Assembly (NCBI RefSeq): GCF_000383855.1
Contig: NZ_KB912877.1
Location: 1,646,616 to 1,710,615 of the forward strand
DNA length: 64,000 nt
DNA from: Methylobacter marinus A45
GTDB lineage: Bacteria; Pseudomonadota; Gammaproteobacteria; Methylococcales; Methylomonadaceae
Direction of reading: 5' to 3'
The notes below the pieces were generated by a model. The model was not told the DNA's origin. It saw only the letters and a list, made by a program, of their open reading frames with translations, and did not search any database. Within the stretch, counting starts at the first letter, position 1; the number at the start of each line of letters is the position of its first letter. The position numbers were made by a program, and so were the translations under genes. This document shows, in pieces, positions 57,147 to 64,000 of this stretch.

Positions 57147-59852
57147 ATGAGACCTTCTATGTCAATGCCCTTACCTGCCCGATCCCTGCAAGTTCTTCGC
57201 TTGATGAGTGCCGTCCTCATTGCCGTTATCGCGGTAATCCTTCAGCAATGGCTCTGGCTTTATATTCCCTCATTGACGTGGCTATTGCTGTATCCGGCTG
57301 TGTTTTTCAGTGCCTGGATCGGCGGATTTTGGGGCGGCATAATGGCTACTGTCATCGCCGCCATGTCGGCCCTTTATTTTTTTGCGCCTCCCTACGGAGC
57401 CTGGCGTGTGCAGGAATTACAGCACAGCTATTCCATTTTGATCTTCACAGTGATGGGTATTCTGATCAGCATCACGCACGAGAGGCTGAAGCGCAGCCAG
57501 ATCGCATTGCAGAAAAGCAATGACAGTAAAGTGAAAACAAACCATGAACGCTTGATGCTGACCCTGGATTCGATTCACGCCGGCTTGTGGGAATGGGATT
57601 TACAGACTAACCAGATTTTCTGGTCGGAAGGTCTTCAGTTAATGTATGGACTCCATCCCGCCACGCCGCCCTCGTATGACAATTGGCTGGCGAGTGTCCA
57701 TGGCGATGATCAGGGGCCGGTGGTTGCCAGATTGAATGATTTAGTCGGCAGCGGATGTGAAATTAATCTGGAATGGCGGGTCGCCAACCTGCCAGACAAC
57801 CAGGAGCGCTGGATCATGTCCAATGGCCAGCCGATTTTCGACGACCGGGGCAATCTCATCCTCTACCGAGGCATTGTGCTGAATATTACCCAGCGCAAAC
57901 GACAGGAGCAAATCCTCAAAGAAAATAAGCAACGTCTGGATTTCGCCCTGTCGACCCTGGAGGCCGGCGCCTGGGAGTTGAATCTGCAAAACCACACTGC
58001 CCATCGGACGCTGTTGCATGATCAAATTTTTGGTTATCAGGAACTCTTGCCCGAATGGACTTTTGAACAGTTCATCGAACATGTGCTGCCGGAGGATAGA
58101 GACCGCGTCAGCCAACACTTCAATTCCGCGCTTCAGACCCTGAATGACTGCAGTTTTGAATGCCGCATCCGCCGTGCCGACGGCAATATCCGCTGGATTT
58201 ATGCCAAGGGCCGTCTCAAGCAGGACCTGCAGGGACATCCCGTCTCCATGACGGGTATCGTCCAGGACATCACGGAGCGAAAACTGGCGGCGGAGTCGCT
58301 GGCCAGGACGCATGCGCTGCTCGACTCGCTGATGGCGCAAGCACCGGTCGGCTTTGCCTATTTCGACCGCGAGTTGCGCTATGTCCTCATCAACGACAGT
58401 CTCGCGGCCATCAATGGCCTGCCCGCCGAGGCCCATATCGGCAAACGCGTCCACGATATCGTGCCGGCGCTGGTTTCCACTGCGGAAAGCGTCGTCGATC
58501 GGATTCTAGCGACAGGGGAGCCGGTAAAGAACTGCGAATTCAGCGGGGAAACCCCGGCAATGCCCGGGGTAACGCGCTACTGGAACGAAAGCTGGTATCC
58601 CTTGTACGGCGGCGCCGGCGAAATCACCGGCTTCGGCGCGATGGTCGAGGACATTACCGAGCGCAAATGCGCGGAAAACAAGCTGAAGGAGATCGACCGG
58701 CGCAAGGACGAGTTCCTCGCCATGCTGGCCCATGAACTGCGCAACCCGCTGGCGCCGATCAGCAATGCCGTCCGGCTCATGAAGTGTCCGAAACTGGACG
58801 AGGCGCGACTGGCCTGGTGCCGGGACGTGATCGACCGTCAGGTGGAGCAACTGGTCCGGCTGGTGGATGATCTCCTGGATGTCTCCCGCATCAGCCGCGG
58901 CAAAATCGAACTCAAGAAAGATAGACTCGAAGTTTCGGCGGTAATCCAGCGGGCGGTCGAAACCAGCCAGCCGCTGATGGAGACTCGCCGCCATGCCTTC
59001 TCGGTTCAGCTGCCGCCCGAACCGGTCTATATTGAAGGCGATCTGGTCCGGCTGTCGCAAGTCGTGTCGAACCTGCTCAATAATGCCGCCAAATACACCG
59101 GCGCCGGCGGCCAGATCATGCTGTCCGTCGAGACAGTGGACAATGATATCCTCATCCGGGTCCGCGACAGCGGGCGCGGCATCGATCCCTCGGCGCTGCC
59201 CAACCTGTTTCAGCTCTTTTATCAAGTGGACAGCACCATCGACCGCGCGGAGGGCGGCTTGGGCATCGGTCTGGCGCTGGTCAAAAGCCTGGTGACCATG
59301 CACGGCGGCGAGGTCTGGGCCACCAGCGCAGGCCGGCACCAGGGCAGCGAATTCGTCGTTAGACTGCCAGCTCTGCCGCCTGCATCGAAAATCCCGGCTC
59401 CCCTTCCCAAGGAACTGGCGCCGGCACAAAACCCGCTCCGCATTCTGGTGGTCGACGACAACCGCGACGCCGCCCAGACGCTGTCCCTGCTGCTGACCGG
59501 CGAAGGCCATACCGTACAATTGGCTTACGATGGACTGACGGGATTGCAAGCGGCGCTGACCGCTCCGCCGCAGGTCATGCTGCTCGACATCGGCCTGCCC
59601 GGCATGGACGGCTACACCGTTGCGCGGACGCTGCGCCGGCATCCCGGCCTGGACATGACGCATCTGGTTGCCCTGAGCGGCTATGGGCGGGAGGTGGATC
59701 GCGAACGGGCGCAAGCGGCCGGGTTCAACAACTATCTGACCAAACCGGTCAACTTTGACGAATTGCAGGCCGTCCTGTCCGAGCTCTCATTTTACGGCCA
59801 GGACGATCGACCAAATCAGGCTGCGGCCATGGCCGGCCAGTCCGCCTCCTGA
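57147..59852 (+). CDS. Hybrid sensor histidine kinase (DUF4118-PAS-HisKA-HATPase-REC)
   Basis: 901 residues. Four N-terminal membrane helices of the DUF4118/KdpD type (about 15-115: VLIAVIAVILQQWLWLYIP, LLYPAVFFSAWIGGFWGGIMATVIAAMSALYFFAPP) are followed by three PAS/PAC modules (about 130-260, 265-390 and 395-515). These give way to HisKA with His529 (FLAMLAHELRNPLAPISNAVRLM) and an ATPase domain (NLLNNAAKYTGAGG, DSGRGIDPSALPNLFQLFYQVD, GGLGIGLALVKSLV). A receiver domain with Asp814 (MLLDIGLPGMDG) and the KPV lysine completes the protein. It senses an unknown cue and passes phosphate to its own receiver and then elsewhere. No output regulator or Hpt gene adjoins; the Hpt-bearing kinase downstream is on the other strand. 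Confidence 0.93.
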   Translation: MRPSMSMPLPARSLQVLRLMSAVLIAVIAVILQQWLWLYIPSLTWLLLYPAVFFSAWIGGFWGGIMATVIAAMSALYFFAPPYGAWRVQELQHSYSILIFTVMGILISITHERLKRSQIALQKSNDSKVKTNHERLMLTLDSIHAGLWEWDLQTNQIFWSEGLQLMYGLHPATPPSYDNWLASVHGDDQGPVVARLNDLVGSGCEINLEWRVANLPDNQERWIMSNGQPIFDDRGNLILYRGIVLNITQRKRQEQILKENKQRLDFALSTLEAGAWELNLQNHTAHRTLLHDQIFGYQELLPEWTFEQFIEHVLPEDRDRVSQHFNSALQTLNDCSFECRIRRADGNIRWIYAKGRLKQDLQGHPVSMTGIVQDITERKLAAESLARTHALLDSLMAQAPVGFAYFDRELRYVLINDSLAAINGLPAEAHIGKRVHDIVPALVSTAESVVDRILATGEPVKNCEFSGETPAMPGVTRYWNESWYPLYGGAGEITGFGAMVEDITERKCAENKLKEIDRRKDEFLAMLAHELRNPLAPISNAVRLMKCPKLDEARLAWCRDVIDRQVEQLVRLVDDLLDVSRISRGKIELKKDRLEVSAVIQRAVETSQPLMETRRHAFSVQLPPEPVYIEGDLVRLSQVVSNLLNNAAKYTGAGGQIMLSVETVDNDILIRVRDSGRGIDPSALPNLFQLFYQVDSTIDRAEGGLGIGLALVKSLVTMHGGEVWATSAGRHQGSEFVVRLPALPPASKIPAPLPKELAPAQNPLRILVVDDNRDAAQTLSLLLTGEGHTVQLAYDGLTGLQAALTAPPQVMLLDIGLPGMDGYTVARTLRRHPGLDMTHLVALSGYGREVDRERAQAAGFNNYLTKPVNFDELQAVLSELSFYGQDDRPNQAAAMAGQSAS

Positions 59853-59877
59853 TGCCGTCAGGGACTGAAGGGTTTTA

Positions 59878-60023
59878 CTGATGTTACGCAGTCAGGGCTT
59901 GGCCATAATCATGTCTGTGCTTAAACATGGGCTGCGCCTCAATAAGGATTTCGTTCAATGCGGATACCCAAAGGGCACAAGTACCCATAGGGCATAAATG
60001 AATTCGCACCTGCATAACATCAA
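59878..60023. repeat. Short, decayed CTGATGTTACGC-family element
   Basis: CTGATGTTACGC at 59878-59889 and GCATAACATCAA at 60012-60023 are imperfect inverted ends about 146 bp apart. The inside contains two tandem TACCC...GGGCA modules (59965-60000) within a GAATTCGCACC hairpin arm. No target duplication is convincing. Confidence 0.45.
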
Positions 60024-60064
60024 TTTTTAGGATAAGGTGAGAAATAATTTCCCTGAATTTTAGA

Positions 60065-60130
60065 TGTGGGGGCGACTTGAGTCGCCCAGGGCGAATACCC
60101 TAAAAGGCATAAATGAATTCGCCCCTACAT
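60065..60130. repeat. GGCGACTTGAGTCGCC and GGCGAAT...GAATTCGCCCC repeats
   Basis: A small hairpin GGCGACTTGAGTCGCC is followed by GGCGAA, then TACCCTAAAAGGCATAAATG (60096-60115), then GAATTCGCCCCTAC. It is another case where the TACCC...GGCATAA module sits inside a palindromic arm. Confidence 0.55.
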
Positions 60131-60228
60131 AAGCACTGATTTTCAGCGAAAAATCGGAAAGTTGTTTTTAACCGAATCCTTAGGATTCGGCTAGAAATAA
60201 CATCCCGATGTCGTTTTTTATGAGCCCC

Positions 60229-60292
60229 GTGGGAGCGATGCCCTCATCGCGACAAAAGACGCCGCAAGTCGCGATGAGGGCATCGCTCCCAC
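60229..60292. repeat. GTGGGAGCGATGCC palindrome, best-preserved copy
   Basis: A perfect 25-bp stem (60229-60253 with 60268-60292) and 14-base loop, between two convergent genes. It may serve as a bidirectional transcription stop. Confidence 0.85.
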
Positions 60293-60423
60293 AGGTGTCG
60301 CTTGGATTTAAAACTGATTGTAGAGTCGCCCTACAGCCCTCCGCAAACCGGGAAATTATTTACGGCCAAATCCTTAGCTCAAGCAGTATTACCGCCTGTA
60401 AACCATAAGGCGCGCCTCCCTGA

Positions 60424-63400
60424 TCAAGCCGCCTGTATCAACTGTCGCTCCAGCAGAGCGTTGAGCTTGATGATCAGATCGTCGTCGCTAAACGGCTTGG
60501 TCAAATACAGCGTTACGCCGGCGTGATCGGCCTGACTGCGGTGTTTTTCGCTGGACCGGGAAGTGATCATGATCAGCGGGATAGCTTGCAGGTCCGGCGC
60601 CGCTCTCAGGTAACGGGTCAATTCGATGCCGTTCATTCGCGGCATTTCCAGGTCCGATAAAATGATGTCGGGCTTTCGGGCCTCGATTTTCTCGATCGCA
60701 TCGAGCCCGTCGATGGCGGTCTGTACCTCGAAACCGGCATCCTTCAGCAACTGCACGGCGGCTTTTCTGGCCGACAGGGAGTCGTCGACGACCAGCGCCC
60801 ATGTTTTTGCCGCGCGCACTCTGACCGGAGCCGACCCTGTGGCGTTATCGGCCTGCGCGCGCCTTTCGGCATCGGCAAGCAGTTCGAACAGATCGATGAC
60901 CGGCGCGACCTGGCCGCTGCCCAGCATCACGCCGCCCAGGACGCCGTAAACGCCTTGCAGGTAATCGCCGAAGGGGCGGATCATCAGGTTCCGGTAACCG
61001 ATGACCTGCTCGACCAGCACGACTTTTTCATCGCCGTCACGGACCTTTAACAGCAGTCCCGCCGCCTTGTCGGGCACGATTTTCTTGCCTTCCAGACCGA
61101 GCAGGCTGCCCAGCGTATCGGCCGCATAGCACTGTTGCTCGACCTGATAATAAAGATTGCCGTCCTCATCGGCCTCCGGCTCGCCGTCCAGGGCGCAGAA
61201 AATATGCGCGACACCGTGCTCCGAAATCGCGAAGGTCCGCTCGCCCAGTCTGACCAGAATCATCGGCGCATCATAGCGGTTTGACGGCACATTCATGGTC
61301 ACGGTCAGGCCCTGCCCCGGCGTCGATGCCAGATCGATGACGCCGTTCAGGCGCGCGACCTGCGTCTGGATGGCGTCCATGCCGATGCCGCGCCCGGATA
61401 CCTGGCTGGCCTGTTCCCTGGTCGAGAAGCCGGGGCGGAAAATCAGCCGTTGCAGCTGCTCGTCCGATAGCGCCCGCGGGTCGCTGACCCCGCCCTTGTC
61501 CTGCGCTGTTGCCCGGATTCTGGCCGTGTCCAGGCCGCCGCCGTCATCCTGGCAGCTGATATTGAGGGCGTTACGGTCGTTTGTGAAACTCAGGCGTATC
61601 GTGCCCTGCCGGGGCTTCCCGGCTTGCACGCGGCTTTCCGGCGTTTCGATGCCGTGATCGACGGCATTGCGCAGCAGATGCATCAGGGCATCGGACAGGC
61701 CGTTCAGGATCTCGCTGTCGATCAGGGTCTGCTCGCCGCTGATGTGCAACTCGACGTCCTTGCCGGTCATTCTCGCGGTCTGCCTGACGATGCGCCGGCA
61801 GCGCGAAACGATCTTCCGCGCCGGCACCAGCCGCAGGCCTTGCGCGCGTTCCAGGTGCTCTTTCTGCACGACGCGCTGTTCGATCATCAGGTTCTTGCCG
61901 TCGAGCAACTGCCGGTGCATCTGCGCGTTCTGCTCGCGCACGTCGGCCGCGGCTTCGGCCAGGCGGCTGAGACAGGTGTGCACTTCCCCGTACTGCTCCA
62001 GCTCCAGCGCGTCGTAGCCCTGGTTGCCGCGGCTGTCCCTGGCCATCACGCCGCGGATGTTGACCAGCCGGTCCATTTCGGCGACCAGCTCGCTGAGCCG
62101 CCAGGTCAGCTCGCGAATTTCATCGCTGCCGGTCAGCAGTCCGTCGAGCTTTTCATGAGCCCGCTCGCCGAGGCTGCCCGCTTCGGCGGCCGCGTCAATG
62201 ATCTGGTCGAGCAGGAGCGACGGAATGGCCGTCATGGCCTTGGCCCGATCGTCGTCATGGCCGGGATTTTCCGTCGCCGCCGGCAGGCTTGTTGTTGAGG
62301 CATCGGCCGAACCAGCCGCGCCGGCCACGCCTTCCTTCCTGATCCGGTAATCCCAGTCCAGCACCTGTTGCAGAACGGCCAGCGCCTGTTCCGGCGGCTC
62401 CCCCTGCCCTTGCAGGCAATCGGACATGGCAGCCAGGCAATCGGCGGCATCGAGCAGCACGGTCCCGAGCACCTTGCCGGGCAGCGCCTGTCCGGTATTG
62501 AGCGCTTCCAGAATCGCTTCCAGGCTGTGCGTCAGATTGGCGATGCCATGCACGCCGATCGTGTTGCAGGCGCCCTTCAAGGTATGGGCGATGCGTTGCG
62601 CCTCCAGCAGACGCGCCGATGAGGCATCGGCGCCGATCATGGCCTGGACCGCCGCCGAGAAGTTTTCCGTCAACACCGGCAGTTCGTGCAACAAGGCCTG
62701 CACCAGTTCGCCGTCGACATCGCCGGGTATCGCCAGCGACACGTCATCCGGCTGGGCAAGGGTTCTTTCGATATGGGCCCGCCGGGTATCGGGATCGCTG
62801 ACGGGCACGTTAAGCGCCTCGAACAAACGGCCCAGCAATGCCTCCGGCAGCGGCCGGCGCCAGTCCGGTTCATGCAGGTGCCGGACCAGCGCGCTGCAGT
62901 GACTGTCGTTACCGATGTCGGTCAGGTATTCCTGAATCAGGATCAGCGCGATGCCGAACAGGTTGCATTCCTCGTCGTAGTTATGATCGTCGGGCGCCCT
63001 GGCGACAACGTTCAGCCACAGCCGCCTGAATACATAGCTCAGGCCGAACAGTCCCACCGTTTCGCAGGCCTTGTTGATGTTTTCCAGCAGAAAATCGTTG
63101 GCGCCGAGGGACTGTTGGTATTCGGCCAGAGAAGCGCAGTTGAACTTGGCCAGCGTATGAGTCAGGTCGTCGGCGACCTTGCCGAATTCATTGCTGATCA
63201 TCTGCACCAGTTCCCGATCGACCGGCTCCACGGACCTATCCGCCAGCGGTTCCATGCACGGCTCGTCGTCGGGCCACGATACATCCGCTTCGGCGTCCGC
63301 GCAGCCGCTCAGGCCCTTGATCAGCTCGGCTGCGTCGTCCTCACCCACAGGTTCCGGCCACATTGGGTCTTTCAGCAGCGACACCCAGGCGCCAATGGCT

Positions 63401-63726
63401 TGCTCATCGGACGGCGCCTGCAGGCAGGCGCGGCTGGCGGCATGCCAGTCCTGCAACAGGGCCTGCTCCATGCCGGACAACCCGTGTTCGCGGCTCGCGA
63501 GCAGCAAATCAAGGTTTTCGGCGTACAAGGCGATCAGGTCCATCAAGGCCGGCGCGCCGGCTTCGGCCAGTTGCCCGGCCAGAACTTGCCAGCCTTCGCT
63601 GAGCTGTTCGGCCATGTCCTGGCGGTTGTCCTCGCTGTCGGCGCCCAGCAGCGCCTCCAACTGAAGATCAAGCAGGTCCAGGGAGGATTGGAACGGGGTT
63701 AACGCGATCATTGAATCTTGCGACAT
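60424..63726 (-). CDS. ChpA/CheA-like hybrid chemosensory kinase (Hpt-HATPase-CheW-REC)
   Basis: 1100 residues. The first 340 residues are helical and poorly conserved (degenerate phosphotransfer-like modules as in ChpA). A functional Hpt has His381 in AHTLKGACNTIGVHGIANL. The CheA dimerisation and ATPase region shows LRNAVDHGIETPESR, DDGGGLDTARI and PGFSTREQASQVSGRGIGMDAI. A CheW-like domain (PMILVRLGERTFAISEHGVAHIF) follows, then a C-terminal receiver with Asp1025 (IILSDLEMPRMNG). This matches kinases that control type IV pili (ChpA/PilL) more than flagellar CheA, because of the receiver and long N-terminus. The chemoreceptor gene immediately upstream is transcribed with it. Confidence 0.9.
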   Translation of the reverse strand: MSQDSMIALTPFQSSLDLLDLQLEALLGADSEDNRQDMAEQLSEGWQVLAGQLAEAGAPALMDLIALYAENLDLLLASREHGLSGMEQALLQDWHAASRACLQAPSDEQAIGAWVSLLKDPMWPEPVGEDDAAELIKGLSGCADAEADVSWPDDEPCMEPLADRSVEPVDRELVQMISNEFGKVADDLTHTLAKFNCASLAEYQQSLGANDFLLENINKACETVGLFGLSYVFRRLWLNVVARAPDDHNYDEECNLFGIALILIQEYLTDIGNDSHCSALVRHLHEPDWRRPLPEALLGRLFEALNVPVSDPDTRRAHIERTLAQPDDVSLAIPGDVDGELVQALLHELPVLTENFSAAVQAMIGADASSARLLEAQRIAHTLKGACNTIGVHGIANLTHSLEAILEALNTGQALPGKVLGTVLLDAADCLAAMSDCLQGQGEPPEQALAVLQQVLDWDYRIRKEGVAGAAGSADASTTSLPAATENPGHDDDRAKAMTAIPSLLLDQIIDAAAEAGSLGERAHEKLDGLLTGSDEIRELTWRLSELVAEMDRLVNIRGVMARDSRGNQGYDALELEQYGEVHTCLSRLAEAAADVREQNAQMHRQLLDGKNLMIEQRVVQKEHLERAQGLRLVPARKIVSRCRRIVRQTARMTGKDVELHISGEQTLIDSEILNGLSDALMHLLRNAVDHGIETPESRVQAGKPRQGTIRLSFTNDRNALNISCQDDGGGLDTARIRATAQDKGGVSDPRALSDEQLQRLIFRPGFSTREQASQVSGRGIGMDAIQTQVARLNGVIDLASTPGQGLTVTMNVPSNRYDAPMILVRLGERTFAISEHGVAHIFCALDGEPEADEDGNLYYQVEQQCYAADTLGSLLGLEGKKIVPDKAAGLLLKVRDGDEKVVLVEQVIGYRNLMIRPFGDYLQGVYGVLGGVMLGSGQVAPVIDLFELLADAERRAQADNATGSAPVRVRAAKTWALVVDDSLSARKAAVQLLKDAGFEVQTAIDGLDAIEKIEARKPDIILSDLEMPRMNGIELTRYLRAAPDLQAIPLIMITSRSSEKHRSQADHAGVTLYLTKPFSDDDLIIKLNALLERQLIQAA

Positions 63727-63741
63727 ACAGTGGGCTCGCTA

Positions 63742-64000
63742 TCAGGCGGGCAGTCTGAATACGCGGACTTTTTTCAGCAGCGTTTCAGCGTCATTGACCA
63801 GGCCTTCCGACAACTGCGATTGCGCCTGTAGCTGGACATGGGTCTTTTCGGTGCTTTGCTGGATGACCGTGGCGCGCTCTTTCAGGATCTGCCCGAGCTT
63901 GACCTGCTTCATGGCCTTGTCGGCAATGTCGTGTACATACTCGACCAGCTTCATGGTCACGTTGCGCGTGTCTTTCATGCGGTCGCCGGCCTCCTCGGCC
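63742..64000 (-). CDS. Methyl-accepting chemotaxis protein, C-terminal part (PilJ-like, runs off the right edge)
   Basis: The last 86 codons of a gene entering from the right. It reads AEEAGDRMKDTRNVTMKLVEYVHDIADKAMKQVKLGQILKERATVIQQSTEKTHVQLQAQSQLSEGLVNDAETLLKKVRVFRLPA, a coiled-coil end with the spacing of a chemoreceptor tail. It lies 15 bp before the kinase gene. In Chp systems pilJ precedes chpA (with pilK between in Pseudomonas). The identification rests on position and coiled-coil character; the signalling hairpin is outside the window. Confidence 0.65.
   Translation of the reverse strand, partial: AEEAGDRMKDTRNVTMKLVEYVHDIADKAMKQVKLGQILKERATVIQQSTEKTHVQLQAQSQLSEGLVNDAETLLKKVRVFRLPA

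Noticed and set aside
1-64000. tRNA, rRNA and classical riboswitches
   Set aside because: I found no cloverleaf, rRNA segment or recognisable riboswitch core on either strand by reading; a covariance search could still find one.

Overview
The window looks like one piece of a gammaproteobacterial chromosome. The supporting signs are FecI/FecR/FecA iron signalling, a Chp-type chemosensory kinase, ornithine-lipid genes, VPLPA-type exosortase substrates and many short palindromic repeats. A methanotroph-like member of the Methylococcales would fit, but nothing here proves it: there is no rRNA, tRNA or methane-oxidation gene. The backbone is moderately G+C-rich. Visibly A+T-rich islands lie at about 29.7-31.5 kb (sorting-signal proteins), 38-42 kb (toxin, immunity and endonuclease V genes) and 42.8-44.3 kb (pyruvate-kinase-like gene).

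Layout. 0-0.5 kb: the 5' end of a penicillin-acylase-family gene. 1.6-12.8 kb: an iron/siderophore uptake region with an orphan FecI-type sigma factor, a FecI-FecR pair feeding a TonB receptor, a TTG-initiated Sfp-type phosphopantetheinyl transferase, a PepSY membrane protein and a second TonB receptor that shares its linker with the first. 13.1-17 kb: a secreted GH3 beta-glucosidase and a FucP-like sugar transporter. 17.3-20 kb: an acyltransferase 3, a small secreted Cys-rich protein and a methyltransferase. 20.1-25.4 kb: a secreted copper-radical oxidase with a complete active site, apparently co-transcribed with a di-heme peroxidase-like cytochrome, next to a DJ-1/Hsp31-like gene. 25.4-29.4 kb: a beta-propeller protein, an alkaline phosphatase lipoprotein and a 40-residue membrane peptide.

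29.7-31.5 kb: two VPLPA-CTERM proteins with the same operator and promoter architecture. 31.6-34.9 kb: four overlapping genes, olsB-olsA followed by an M14 metallo-hydrolase and an alpha/beta hydrolase. 35.3-36.4 kb: an LpxH-like phosphoesterase and a small membrane protein. 36.9-42 kb: two polymorphic toxin-immunity modules that share a near-identical trafficking domain but have unrelated toxic tips, each followed by the same intergenic repeat. 42.07-42.65 kb: a 586-bp transposon-like element inserted into the second of those repeats. It has 12-bp terminal inverted repeats and a 7-bp target duplication, and encodes eight stem-loops that show GGA at or next to the loop, the architecture of CsrA/RsmA-sequestering RNAs. 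42.8-45.8 kb: a horizontally acquired-looking pyruvate-kinase homologue, a DUF2807 protein and a BFD-like ferredoxin. 46-50.4 kb: an ABC exporter, a PEP-CTERM-like protein and an intact IS200/IS605 element (TnpA plus TnpB). 50.8-57 kb: a cytochrome c peroxidase, a Tll0287-type heme protein, a BASS transporter, small enzymes and a dead GFA gene. 57.1-64 kb: a large hybrid sensor kinase, then a ChpA-like kinase and the tail of its chemoreceptor.

The strongest leads are the GGA-hairpin mobile element and its relatives at 0.86-1.26 kb and elsewhere, the copper-radical-oxidase/di-heme pair, the extended ornithine-lipid operon, the toxin cassette exchange locus and the shared operator of the two sorting-signal genes.
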